Source: Desulfobacterales bacterium
GTDB taxonomy: Bacteria > Desulfobacterota > Desulfobacteria > Desulfobacterales > RPRI01
Direction: 5' to 3'
NCBI GenBank assembly: GCA_030689795.1
Contig: JAUYEO010000337.1
Coordinates: forward strand, 1 to 6,535
Length of the DNA stretch: 6,535 bases
Shown: piece after piece, positions 1-5,474 of the stretch
Layout: every line of letters starts with the position of its first letter
How positions within the stretch are numbered: position 1 is the first letter of the stretch
Translations under genes and position numbers: made by a program
The notes under the pieces: generated by a model
The model's input: only the letters and a program-made list of their open reading frames with translations
What the model was told of the DNA's origin: nothing
The model's database searches: none

Positions 1-241
1 AGGGAACGCTGGTACCTGGCGGGTCTACTCAACCCATTTAATGCCGGGGTTCAGCGAGTGCTATGCATGCTTGGCAATGAAGAACATCGGAAAGCCGTGT
101 GCGGGAAAAATCGCATGCACGGTTTGATGAGGGAGGGATGGTTGAGGCAGTCATGGTCAGGATAATGAGGCACCGTCGTACGAAAGGGGCGGAAACAGAT
201 AGGCCGAACCTAAAACCGCAGATACCATCTCTCTACTCTAC
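1..241 (+). mobile_element. Group II intron, 3' end (partial)
   Basis: This is the 3' end of a self-splicing retroelement read on the plus strand. The call rests on a canonical domain V (92-125), a 3-nt joiner, and a domain VI that ends in CTACTCTAC with a bulged A at 235. Bases 1-91 would be the end of domain IV and the region before domain V. They contain no recognisable reverse transcriptase or maturase motif, so any intron-encoded protein must lie to the left of the window. The 3' splice site is placed after C241, from the A-Y ending and the 6 nt that follow the bulged A. The exact base could be off by one. The intron points toward the convergent TPR gene, whose stop is about 130 nt away. 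The subclass (IIA, IIB or IIC) cannot be assigned from this fragment. Confidence 0.85.
92..241 (+). ncRNA. Group II intron domains V and VI (catalytic RNA core)
   Basis: Domain V is 34 nt (92-125). Its lower helix pairs AAGCCGTG (92-99) with CACGGTTT (118-125), including the usual G94-U123 wobble in the AGC catalytic triad. A 2-nt bulge at 116-117 follows, then an upper stem (100-104 with 111-115) closed by an A-rich loop. Domain VI begins after GAT at 129. Bases 129-131 pair with 236-238, A235 bulges as the branch point, and 132-141 pair with 225-234. That stem is capped by an unusually long loop or insertion (142-224), where most bacterial introns have a short hairpin. Domain V supplies the metal-binding catalytic centre for splicing, and the bulged A is the lariat nucleophile. 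All pairings were read by eye. Confidence 0.88.
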
Positions 242-370
242 CCTAAATAGTTCCCAAGATCTATCAGGAAGCCCAGCAGTCCCTCGATGATATGAATTTA
301 GAGTTGTGAACGTTCCGCACGAACGTTCCCTATTCACGCCCAAAATGTCTTTCCGTCTTCTTTAATTCCG
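242..370. other. Short region between intron 3' end and TPR gene, no gene seen
   Basis: This is the 3' exon side of the intron and the downstream flank of the minus-strand TPR gene. The only visible structure is the repeated palindrome at 308-328. A reading frame of about 20 codons (247-309, ending in TGA) is preceded in frame by TAA at 244-246, so it cannot be a spliced continuation of an interrupted gene. No T-tract terminator is seen on either strand. Confidence 0.5.
308..328. repeat. Inverted repeat GAACGTTC - 5 nt - GAACGTTC
   Basis: Two copies of the self-palindromic octamer GAACGTTC (308-315 and 321-328) are separated by CGCAC. They can form an 8-bp hairpin and lie 43 nt beyond the stop of the TPR gene. 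No run of T follows on either strand, so an intrinsic terminator is not supported. The repeat could instead be a protein-binding site or a REP-like relic. Confidence 0.5.
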
Positions 371-1453
371 TCAGCGTAGCACTATAGAATTGAAAAGTTC
401 ATCAGCTCGTTCCGGATCAAGGCGTCGTAATTCCCTGACGGCCTCCATGGCGGCTGACTTATTGCCGGAAAGTGCGTAAGCGAGCCCGAGGCCAAACCAG
501 GAGCCGGCGAGCTCCGGATTGATATGCAGGGCCTTGCGGAATGCTTCGATGGCATCGTTGTCGCGCTTGAGTTCGCCGTAAGTGACCCCGAGGTTGTTCC
601 AGGCTCCGGCGAGCTCCGGATTTATGCGCAGGACCTGGCGACAGGCCTCGATGGCATCGTTATAGCGCTTGAGTTTGCCGTAAATGACCCCGAGGTTGTT
701 CCAGACTTCGGCATCCTCCGGATTGATACGCAGGGCCTGACGATAGGCCTCGATGGCGTCATCGTGTAGGTTGAGTTTGTAGTAAGCGTCCGCAAGGTTG
801 TACCAGGCACTGGCAATCTCTGGATCGATGTGCAGAGCTTGGCGACATGCCTTGATTGCATCGTTATAGCGCTCGAGTTTGCTGTAAGTGACCCCGAGAT
901 TGTTCCAGGCATTGGCATCCTCCGGATCGATGCGCAGGGATTGCCGATAGGCTTCGATTGCATCGTCGTAGCGGTCGAGTTCGCGGTAAGCGTCCCCGAG
1001 GTTGAACCAGGCACTGGCAAACTCCGGATTTATGCGCAGTGCTTGCCGATAGGCTTCGATTGCATCGTCGTGGCGGTCGAGTTCGCGGTAAGCGGTTCCG
1101 AGGTTGTACCAGGCATTGACATGCTCCGGATCGATGCGCAAGACCTGCCGATAGGCCTCGATTGCATCGTCGTAGCAATTGAGTTCACCATAAGTGACCC
1201 CGAGGTTGTACCAGGTATCGGTATGCTCCGGATTGATGCGTAGTACCTGGCGAAAGGCTTCGATGGCGTCATTGTAACGGTTGAGGTTGCCGTAAGTGAC
1301 CCCGAGGCCGAACCAGGCTCCGGCATCATCCGAATTGATGCGAATAGCCTGACGAAAGGCTTCAGTACCGTCATCATAGTGCTTGCATTTCTGGTAAGGG
1401 TTCCCGATGCCGAACCAAGTGATGACCAGCTTCAAAACTGATGATATATTCAT
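371..1453 (-). CDS. Tetratricopeptide repeat protein, ten TPR units
   Basis: The protein is almost nothing but TPRs, helix-turn-helix units that stack into a superhelix for binding other proteins. No enzymatic domain is present, so a scaffold or adaptor role is inferred and the partner is unknown. Numbered from the longest possible start (1522), ten consecutive 34-residue units span residues 33-372, followed by an 11-residue tail. The units share W-x-N-L-G near the start, A-Y or T-Y, D-A-I-E-A-x-R-Q and R-I-N/D-P-E at the end. The first unit is degenerate. The longest frame opens at 1522 (383 aa) with a poor ribosome site. I prefer the ATG at 1453, or the adjacent one at 1456, because AAAGGGG lies 6 nt upstream of it. 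There is no clear signal peptide or membrane segment. Base composition is much more GC-rich than the gene upstream, and no promoter is evident. Confidence 0.9.
   Translation of the reverse strand: MNISSVLKLVITWFGIGNPYQKCKHYDDGTEAFRQAIRINSDDAGAWFGLGVTYGNLNRYNDAIEAFRQVLRINPEHTDTWYNLGVTYGELNCYDDAIEAYRQVLRIDPEHVNAWYNLGTAYRELDRHDDAIEAYRQALRINPEFASAWFNLGDAYRELDRYDDAIEAYRQSLRIDPEDANAWNNLGVTYSKLERYNDAIKACRQALHIDPEIASAWYNLADAYYKLNLHDDAIEAYRQALRINPEDAEVWNNLGVIYGKLKRYNDAIEACRQVLRINPELAGAWNNLGVTYGELKRDNDAIEAFRKALHINPELAGSWFGLGLAYALSGNKSAAMEAVRELRRLDPERADELFNSIVLR
407..1426 (-). repeat. Ten tandem 102-bp repeats encoding TPR units
   Basis: The 1020-bp stretch is exactly ten units of 102 bp (34 codons each) in the TPR gene. 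Neighbouring units share long similar blocks at DNA level, for example the recurring GATGGCATCGTT, GCCTCGATGGC and ACCCCGAGGTTG on the plus strand. This points to expansion by unequal recombination or slippage. The periodicity also keeps several other frames open, which creates false long reading frames on both strands. Confidence 0.9.
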
Positions 1454-1693
1454 CATTGTCCCCTTTCCATTTGTCCGTCCGGCATTAATGTATTCCGTTA
1501 AATCATTCCCGATCGGAACCATTACCTGAGATAGGCGTTCATATCTATCGTACCCATACCATAATTATCGAGGGGATGTCATTAACGATTTCTGGTTGGA
1601 ATATTACAGTATCTTTAAGATTATTTCAGGAAGGAACAAAAAAAATAGATGGGAAACAAGGATAATTCGGGATCGCACAAGAGATGGTAGGAT
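1454..1693. other. Flank between TPR gene and attC-like site, no gene seen
   Basis: This stretch lies upstream of the preferred TPR start. It contains that gene's Shine-Dalgarno-like AAAGGGG (complement of 1460-1466) and possibly its promoter, but I could not find a convincing -35/-10 pair. If the cassette interpretation is right, sequence leftward from 1701 is the host flank on the 3' side of the cassette. It contains no second attC-like inverted repeat and no integrase fragment. Confidence 0.45.
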
Positions 1694-1759
1694 GCAACTA
1701 ATGCCCGGCATAAGGTGCAGCGGGTTTTTGCCGTCACCCTTAATGCCGTTGTTATAAGC
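1694..1759 (-). repeat. attC-like integron recombination site (66 nt)
   Basis: Read on the minus strand, R'' is GCTTATAAC (1759-1751). Next come a 2-nt spacer and an L arm, CGGCAT-T-AAGG-G-TG (1748-1735). A variable stem follows (GG 1732-1731 with CC 1723-1722 and neighbours, A-rich loop). The returning arm is CACCTTATGCCG (1717-1706), then a 3-nt spacer and R' ATTAGTT (1702-1696). The L stem pairs 12 bp with exactly two bulged bases, T (1742/1743) and G (1737-1739), both on the same arm. Extrahelical bases on one arm, unpaired central spacers and weak R-box pairing are the hallmarks of folded attC substrates of integron integrase. The orientation matches the upstream gene, whose stop is 27 nt away. 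One deviation is that the conserved G of the R' triplet G-T-T is A here (1702). Length is within the normal attC range. This was found by eye, without a covariance-model score. Confidence 0.62.
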
Positions 1760-2610
1760 GGATAGATATTCTAATTTAATCCGCATTCAAGTTGCTATAA
1801 TTTCATTTTTCCTTACGAAACCCCATCCATTATGCTCTGGTATTGAAAATGAAATTTTCCCGAAACTCGTATCATATGAATTACCATCTTTGAATTCTTC
1901 GATGTACGAGTTGTAAGAATTTATAAATGCTTTTATATAAAACAAGCTTTTTTGAAAAAAAGAGTCTATTGATTCGGCAGTGTAAAACCCATTAGTGCTT
2001 TTTTGTTGAAATTGTGATAATGATTGAGAGAGATGGAATGTGCCATCTTGTTCAATAAAATACTGAGAATGGCTGAAAGAATTCCGCAATTTATTTAAAT
2101 AAAATTCTTGATAAACATTTCTTAGCGGCATTTCAAATTCATCACTCAGGTTTTTTATAATCTCAATTTTTTTGCATGGGTATTCAGCTATTTTTTTTGT
2201 CCCTTTTTCCCCATTGTTTGAATTTTTTCTCCGAATAGTAAATATTTCTAATGAGTAAGGATTCTTTTTGATTGTTTGAATCATATTAAAAACAATGTGA
2301 TAAATTAAATCCACCTCTACAATGTGACAATATAAAAACATTTGAATCCGAACTTTATCTTTAATGTTTATTTCGCTTGCTGCTTGAAGTGGCACAAACC
2401 TATCTAAAAGGTCTAATACTTCAGCGAATTCATAATCGGATATATAGGACAAAGTTGAATTTTCATTAATTTTACCAAAAGGAAAGAAACTTGTTAAAAA
2501 TTGTATTTTGTTTGTATTTTTAGCTTCTTGGAAAAGCGTATCAAAGGTGTTCTTGCACATTTCAGAGAAGTCATTTTTCATTCTACCCCTCCATTGTCTT
2601 TAGCTTATAA
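1702..2610 (-). mobile_element. Putative integron gene cassette (lone, no integrase visible)
   Basis: The proposed limits are the recombination points. The 5' end follows G2611 in GTTATAAGC (minus strand, 2611-2603), and the 3' end is A1702 of the attC-like site. The first eight cassette bases, TTATAAGC, are the exact complement of R'' GCTTATAA at the other end, as needed to rebuild a complete attC when the 909-bp segment is circular. The layout is typical of a cassette: a 28-nt leader, one gene, then a short gap to attC, all in one orientation. The cargo is visibly more AT-rich than both flanks. No integrase gene, attI or second attC is visible, so it may be a single cassette inserted at a secondary site or the remnant of a lost array. 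Confidence 0.55.
1787..2581 (-). CDS. HEPN-like protein (R-x4-H motif), possible ribonuclease toxin or defence protein
   Basis: This is a 264-aa, mainly helical, soluble protein that I cannot name precisely. Its best landmark is L-R-N-S-F-S-H (residues 165-171): Arg166 and His171 fit the R-x4-6-H signature of HEPN ribonucleases, with Asn after the Arg as is common in active members. A long helix precedes it (about 153-165), and a C-terminal helical stretch (about 203-230) follows, as in HEPN bundles. A hydrophobic helix (about 77-103) could be the first HEPN helix, with a charged, low-complexity insert (107-140) in between. The ATG start is well supported by GGAGG 6 nt upstream (complement of 2588-2592). 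No antitoxin or nucleotidyltransferase partner lies next to it. The gene is markedly AT-rich and sits inside the proposed integron cassette, both signs of horizontal transfer. HEPN RNases typically cut RNA in toxin-antitoxin or abortive-infection systems; that role is inferred here. Confidence 0.75.
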   Translation of the reverse strand: MKNDFSEMCKNTFDTLFQEAKNTNKIQFLTSFFPFGKINENSTLSYISDYEFAEVLDLLDRFVPLQAASEINIKDKVRIQMFLYCHIVEVDLIYHIVFNMIQTIKKNPYSLEIFTIRRKNSNNGEKGTKKIAEYPCKKIEIIKNLSDEFEMPLRNVYQEFYLNKLRNSFSHSQYFIEQDGTFHLSQSLSQFQQKSTNGFYTAESIDSFFQKSLFYIKAFINSYNSYIEEFKDGNSYDTSFGKISFSIPEHNGWGFVRKNEIIAT

Positions 2611-2668
2611 CAATTAATATACCTAATACGTGTTTCCAAAAAAAAATAAATTTAGTTTCACTTTTAAA

Positions 2669-2697
2669 ACGATAGATTTATCTGTAATAATTGTCAA
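2669..2697 (-). promoter_or_regulatory. Possible sigma-70 promoter upstream of HEPN-like gene
   Basis: On the minus strand a perfect -35 TTGACA (2697-2692) is followed by a 17-nt spacer and TATCGT (2674-2669), which matches 4 of 6 positions of TATAAT. Transcription would start near 2662 and enter the HEPN-like gene about 80 nt later. The site lies outside the proposed cassette, where an external promoter would be expected for a promoterless cassette gene. In such AT-rich DNA a chance match is possible. Confidence 0.35.
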
Positions 2698-2932
2698 TTA
2701 ATTCCTTTCGATTACATCTTTTATCTATAATATCATAATATCCAGTATCCCGTCTTCCCGGATATAGCAGTCTCTCACTGCCATTGTGTCCTGTCTCTCC
2801 CTGGCTCATCTTTTAGCACTGCGTCGCATCGGATTTTATGTTTTTTACTTTACGGCTTACTGCCATTTAGAAAGAGGGTAGGGGATACCAGGAAGACCGG
2901 TAGTTTGTAGAATGGTGTAGGATATAGGGCAG

Positions 2933-2962
2933 GGCGGGGTTCAGGATAAAACTGACCCCGCC
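2933..2962. repeat. GC-rich hairpin, 10-bp stem with one bulge
   Basis: The left arm GGCGGGGT-T-CA (2933-2943) pairs with TGACCCCGCC (2953-2962), with T2941 bulged, around a 9-nt loop. It is strong but is followed by no T-run on either strand, so it is not a standard intrinsic terminator. The GGGGTCA/TGACCCC arms could be a REP-like element or the terminal repeat of a lost mobile element. Nothing else in the window matches it. Confidence 0.55.
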
Positions 2963-3111
2963 GGCTCGCCCAAGATAAAGATTAAAAAAGGCGTTGTTCT
3001 TATAATCATAAATGAAACCATTGTTCCCAGCATGTCCCTATGACCCCCTAAAAAGCCCTGTTTTTACATTCAGAGAGCAGGCGGCAGGGGGTGAAAGAAG
3101 CTGCCCCGGGC

Positions 3112-4347
3112 TTACAGATTGCCGGCTGTTGCGAGAAGGGCTTTGTTTAATGCCATCTGGTATTCCGCCTGTATCAAGTCATGGTGCCCTTCTTCGAAAG
3201 GCACATATACAAGGGTAAAATCTTCAGGAGTTATCCGGACATCCGGGAGTAAAGGGAAATAATCTTTTTTCGGTTTTATGAAACCCGCCATGACGATTTT
3301 GAAACTTTCAATTGCTTCGGAAACAGGGATGGTAACAGGGTGCATTGTGCCTGCAGGCACAATGCCTTTAATCTCATCATCAGGCTGTGCAAGCGTCATG
3401 TGTGTCGCAAGACGGATGAAATGCTGCGCCCTTACCTTGAATGCCGGGATCCAGAACTTAAAACTTATATCTTTCCATCCATCCTGAACTACTTTCGGAA
3501 GATTGGCTATTTTTGCAAGGTCGGCATATGAATCAAGGGCTATTCCCGAGATACCGGCTCTTATCCGCCAGAAGGGAAGGAATAAAAAATCTTCGCCAGA
3601 TTCAGGAATGCAGCCGAAATTGATTTTCCCGAATTTTCTGCCGGCAGGCTGCCACGCAGAATCGCAGTTTTTGCACAAAAGTACGAGAGAGTCCCTTTCA
3701 CCCGCCAGATCCCATCCGCAGGCCGGACATATTGCCGGTATGAAATCGATTGTCCAGTCGGGCTTTCCGGCCCTGAAAATATTAAGGTCAAAATCTTCCG
3801 GGAGTGCTGCCGAAACAGGCCTGTTGAGCACGGCATCCCAGAGTTTGTCTTTCACATAAAACGGCGAGTAGATAATGCTTGTTGTTTCCCCTATGAATGA
3901 TTGAATTACAGGGCCTCCGGCTCTTTTGTCTGAGAACCGCTTTTCGGCAATGCGTACTATATCGCCCGGAGAAAGTTCCGGTTTTATAAATATTCCCGTA
4001 GTTTCAGGTAGAGCGAATTTAAGCTTCAGCGCCTGGGTTCGGAATCCGAGGGATACGGGAAATATTTCCGATTCTGTTCCCTGGTGGCTTATGTCTATAA
4101 ACCTGTAGACGGTTTCTGCCGGGTTGCTTGAAAAGAGGGTTCCCTTGAATCGCCAGTACGGAAAATAGACGGCAGGATTCCGGGCGGAATCAGGGAAGGG
4201 AAGTACGTAGCGTAAATAACCGTTTTCCGGAAGAAAAGATTTGACCCTGCAGAAAGGGCACGCAAAAAGACGGTCTGTCTCTTCCAGGACTGCCGGTGCG
4301 CCGCACTGGGGGCATTTATGCTCTATGCTGATATTAAAGCTTTTCAC
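3112..4347 (-). CDS. Two-zinc-ribbon protein with repeated P-F/Y-W motifs, partner of SPFH protein
   Basis: This 411-aa protein has no signal peptide or membrane segment. It has an N-terminal zinc ribbon (C12, C15, C30, C33; C-P-Q-C ... C-P-F-C) and an internal one (C207, C210, C225, C228; C-P-A-C ... C-K-N-C). A related aromatic motif recurs at about residues 61-66 (YFPYWR), 160-164 (YSPFY), 256-261 (FLPFWR), 299-304 (FWIPAF) and 380-384 (VYVPF), suggesting an internally repeated beta-rich fold. Such proteins are often labelled TFIIB-type zinc ribbon or, probably wrongly, helicase-like; I assign no enzymatic function. The start is a GTG inside the end of the SPFH gene (14-nt overlap), implying translational coupling and a shared role. 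The pairing recalls B. subtilis YdjG with YdjI, though YdjG is a membrane protein and this one appears soluble. It is the last gene of the operon. Confidence 0.85.
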   Translation of the reverse strand: MKSFNISIEHKCPQCGAPAVLEETDRLFACPFCRVKSFLPENGYLRYVLPFPDSARNPAVYFPYWRFKGTLFSSNPAETVYRFIDISHQGTESEIFPVSLGFRTQALKLKFALPETTGIFIKPELSPGDIVRIAEKRFSDKRAGGPVIQSFIGETTSIIYSPFYVKDKLWDAVLNRPVSAALPEDFDLNIFRAGKPDWTIDFIPAICPACGWDLAGERDSLVLLCKNCDSAWQPAGRKFGKINFGCIPESGEDFLFLPFWRIRAGISGIALDSYADLAKIANLPKVVQDGWKDISFKFWIPAFKVRAQHFIRLATHMTLAQPDDEIKGIVPAGTMHPVTIPVSEAIESFKIVMAGFIKPKKDYFPLLPDVRITPEDFTLVYVPFEEGHHDLIQAEYQMALNKALLATAGNL

Positions 4348-5461
4348 CGCACATATTGCAGAAGACCGATTCCGTCAGGTTTTTGCCTCCGCATTTAACG
4401 CAGAGTCTCGGTTTTTCTTTTTCTCCGGCGGGATGACCGCAGCGGGGGCAGAAATTGGAATTAGGAGTAAGATTCTTTCCGCAGCTTCCGCACCGGATAA
4501 AGACAAGCTGCTGATGCCCGCAGGAGGGGCAGAATTTTGCGTCAAAAGCAACCGGATTGCCGCATTCCGGGCAATTCACGGCTTCTTTTGAGCCTGCTTT
4601 GCCGGATCCGTTTTCTCCCGCGGCAAAGTATTTTGCAAACATGGCAGGCATCATAATTCCGAGGCCTGCACCCATGCCTCCCGAAGCGCCTTCGGATTCC
4701 GAAGCCTTTTCCATGGCCATTGCGGCTTTCATCTGCATCAGTTTATTCATGTCGTCAAAGAGGCCGATGCGGCTCCGGTCATCTATAGCCTTCTGTACTT
4801 CGGGCGGTGGAGTGATCGAGTTGATATAAATATCGGCAAGCCCGAGACCGAAGCGGCCGAAATCGGTTTTAAGGCGCTTCGCCAGTCCTTCCGCAATATC
4901 TTCGTATTTTGCCGGGAGGTTCAGTATGGAATCGAGGGTCTCTCCCATGTAGTCGTTGAATCTCGATACGATCACGCTGTTTAAATATTCTTCTATTTCG
5001 GCGGTTGTGAATATCCCCTGGGTTCCGACCATGCTGTTTATGAAAAGGACAGGCTGCACAACCTGCATATTGAATATTCCGAAAGCTCTCAGCCTTACGA
5101 GGCCAAGCTGAGAATCCTTGAATGCCACAGGGTCTCTTGTGCCCCACTTGAGGTTTGTGAAGACCTTGAGGTTAACAAAATAGACTTCGGCCCGAAGCGG
5201 GCTGGTCATGCCCCACGGAATGCTTGCAAATTTTGTGAGCACCGGGATGTTGGCGGTCTTCAGAGTATGGCGTCCCGGGCCGAAGGCGTCTATAGCTTTT
5301 CCCTTGTAAAAAAAGACTCCGGCCTGGCTTTGTCTTACGGTCATCTGGGCGCCGTATTTGATCTCCCCTGAACCTTTTTCAGGAATACGGCGGACAAGCT
5401 CCCTGCCTGTGTCGTCGAACCACTCCAGGTTTTCCAGAAAAAAGACGTTGTCTGTTCCCAT
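4334..5461 (-). CDS. SPFH/band 7 domain protein (YdjI / virion core-like) with three C-terminal zinc ribbons
   Basis: This 375-aa protein has an SPFH domain spanning roughly residues 30-240, including F-Y-K-G-K, G-P-G-R-H-T-L, a region of strands, and the helical end I-T-P-P-P-E-V-Q-K-A-I-D. A Met/Ala/Gly-rich stretch (240-285) leads to three zinc ribbons: C297/C300/C311/C314, C324/C327/C338/C341 and C354/C357/C368/C371. It has no signal peptide or transmembrane segment, unlike flotillins; this fits the soluble YdjI branch, which oligomerises and is recruited to membranes by partners. The ATG is supported by AAAGGAG 8 nt upstream, which overlaps the stop of the HD-GYP gene (13-nt gap). Its own end overlaps the next gene by 14 nt. 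In B. subtilis the YdjI relative links PspA to stressed membranes. A similar job here is inferred, since no pspA is in view. Confidence 0.93.
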   Translation of the reverse strand: MGTDNVFFLENLEWFDDTGRELVRRIPEKGSGEIKYGAQMTVRQSQAGVFFYKGKAIDAFGPGRHTLKTANIPVLTKFASIPWGMTSPLRAEVYFVNLKVFTNLKWGTRDPVAFKDSQLGLVRLRAFGIFNMQVVQPVLFINSMVGTQGIFTTAEIEEYLNSVIVSRFNDYMGETLDSILNLPAKYEDIAEGLAKRLKTDFGRFGLGLADIYINSITPPPEVQKAIDDRSRIGLFDDMNKLMQMKAAMAMEKASESEGASGGMGAGLGIMMPAMFAKYFAAGENGSGKAGSKEAVNCPECGNPVAFDAKFCPSCGHQQLVFIRCGSCGKNLTPNSNFCPRCGHPAGEKEKPRLCVKCGGKNLTESVFCNMCGEKL

Positions 5462-5474
5462 TTATTCCGCTCCT

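Larger units (their letters stand above)
2612..3111. other. About 500-nt intergenic region without a supported gene
   Basis: The left part (to about 2740) is very AT-rich, with a poly-A/T stretch near 2638-2650. The right part is more mixed in composition. I see a possible leftward promoter (2669-2697), a GC-rich hairpin (2933-2962) and no reading frame with recognisable protein features. A short plus-strand frame starting at 3012 overlaps the end of the 411-aa gene and looks like a shadow. No convincing terminator for the right-hand operon was found: the 5-bp stem just after its last stop lacks a T-tract. Confidence 0.5.

Noticed and set aside
99..290. 63-codon plus-strand reading frame
   Set aside because: It lies across group II intron domains V and VI, where base pairing explains the sequence, and it extends into the exon without protein-like features.
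250..309. Short frame reading P-K-I-Y-Q-E-A-Q-Q-S-L-D-D-M-N-L-E-L then stop, as the C-terminus of an intron-interrupted gene
   Set aside because: It looks protein-like, but a TAA at 244-246 sits in the same frame directly after the deduced splice site, so it cannot be a spliced continuation unless the splice site is misplaced.
524..1377. Several long frames on both strands inside the TPR gene
   Set aside because: They are by-products of the 102-bp periodicity: a stop-free unit repeated in phase leaves other frames open. Only the TPR frame shows a known fold.
1758..1784. 6-bp hairpin (GCGGAT/ATCCGC) just after the HEPN-like stop as a terminator
   Set aside because: The stem is short with a 15-nt AT-rich loop, there is no T-run after it, and it overlaps the R'' box.
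1604..1786. 60-codon minus-strand reading frame starting right after the HEPN-like stop (TGA-ATG)
   Set aside because: It runs straight through the attC-like inverted repeat, has no ribosome site of its own, and reads like translated non-coding DNA. The structure of the repeat explains the region better.
3001..3006. Perfect TATAAT on the plus strand as a promoter
   Set aside because: No -35-like hexamer at a suitable distance and no plus-strand gene downstream.
3083..3105. Stem GGCAG/CTGCC after the operon's last stop as an intrinsic terminator
   Set aside because: Only 5 bp with a 13-nt loop and no T-tract on the minus strand.
3012..3218. 68-codon plus-strand frame
   Set aside because: Half of it is antisense to the well-supported 411-aa gene; no ribosome site or recognisable motif.
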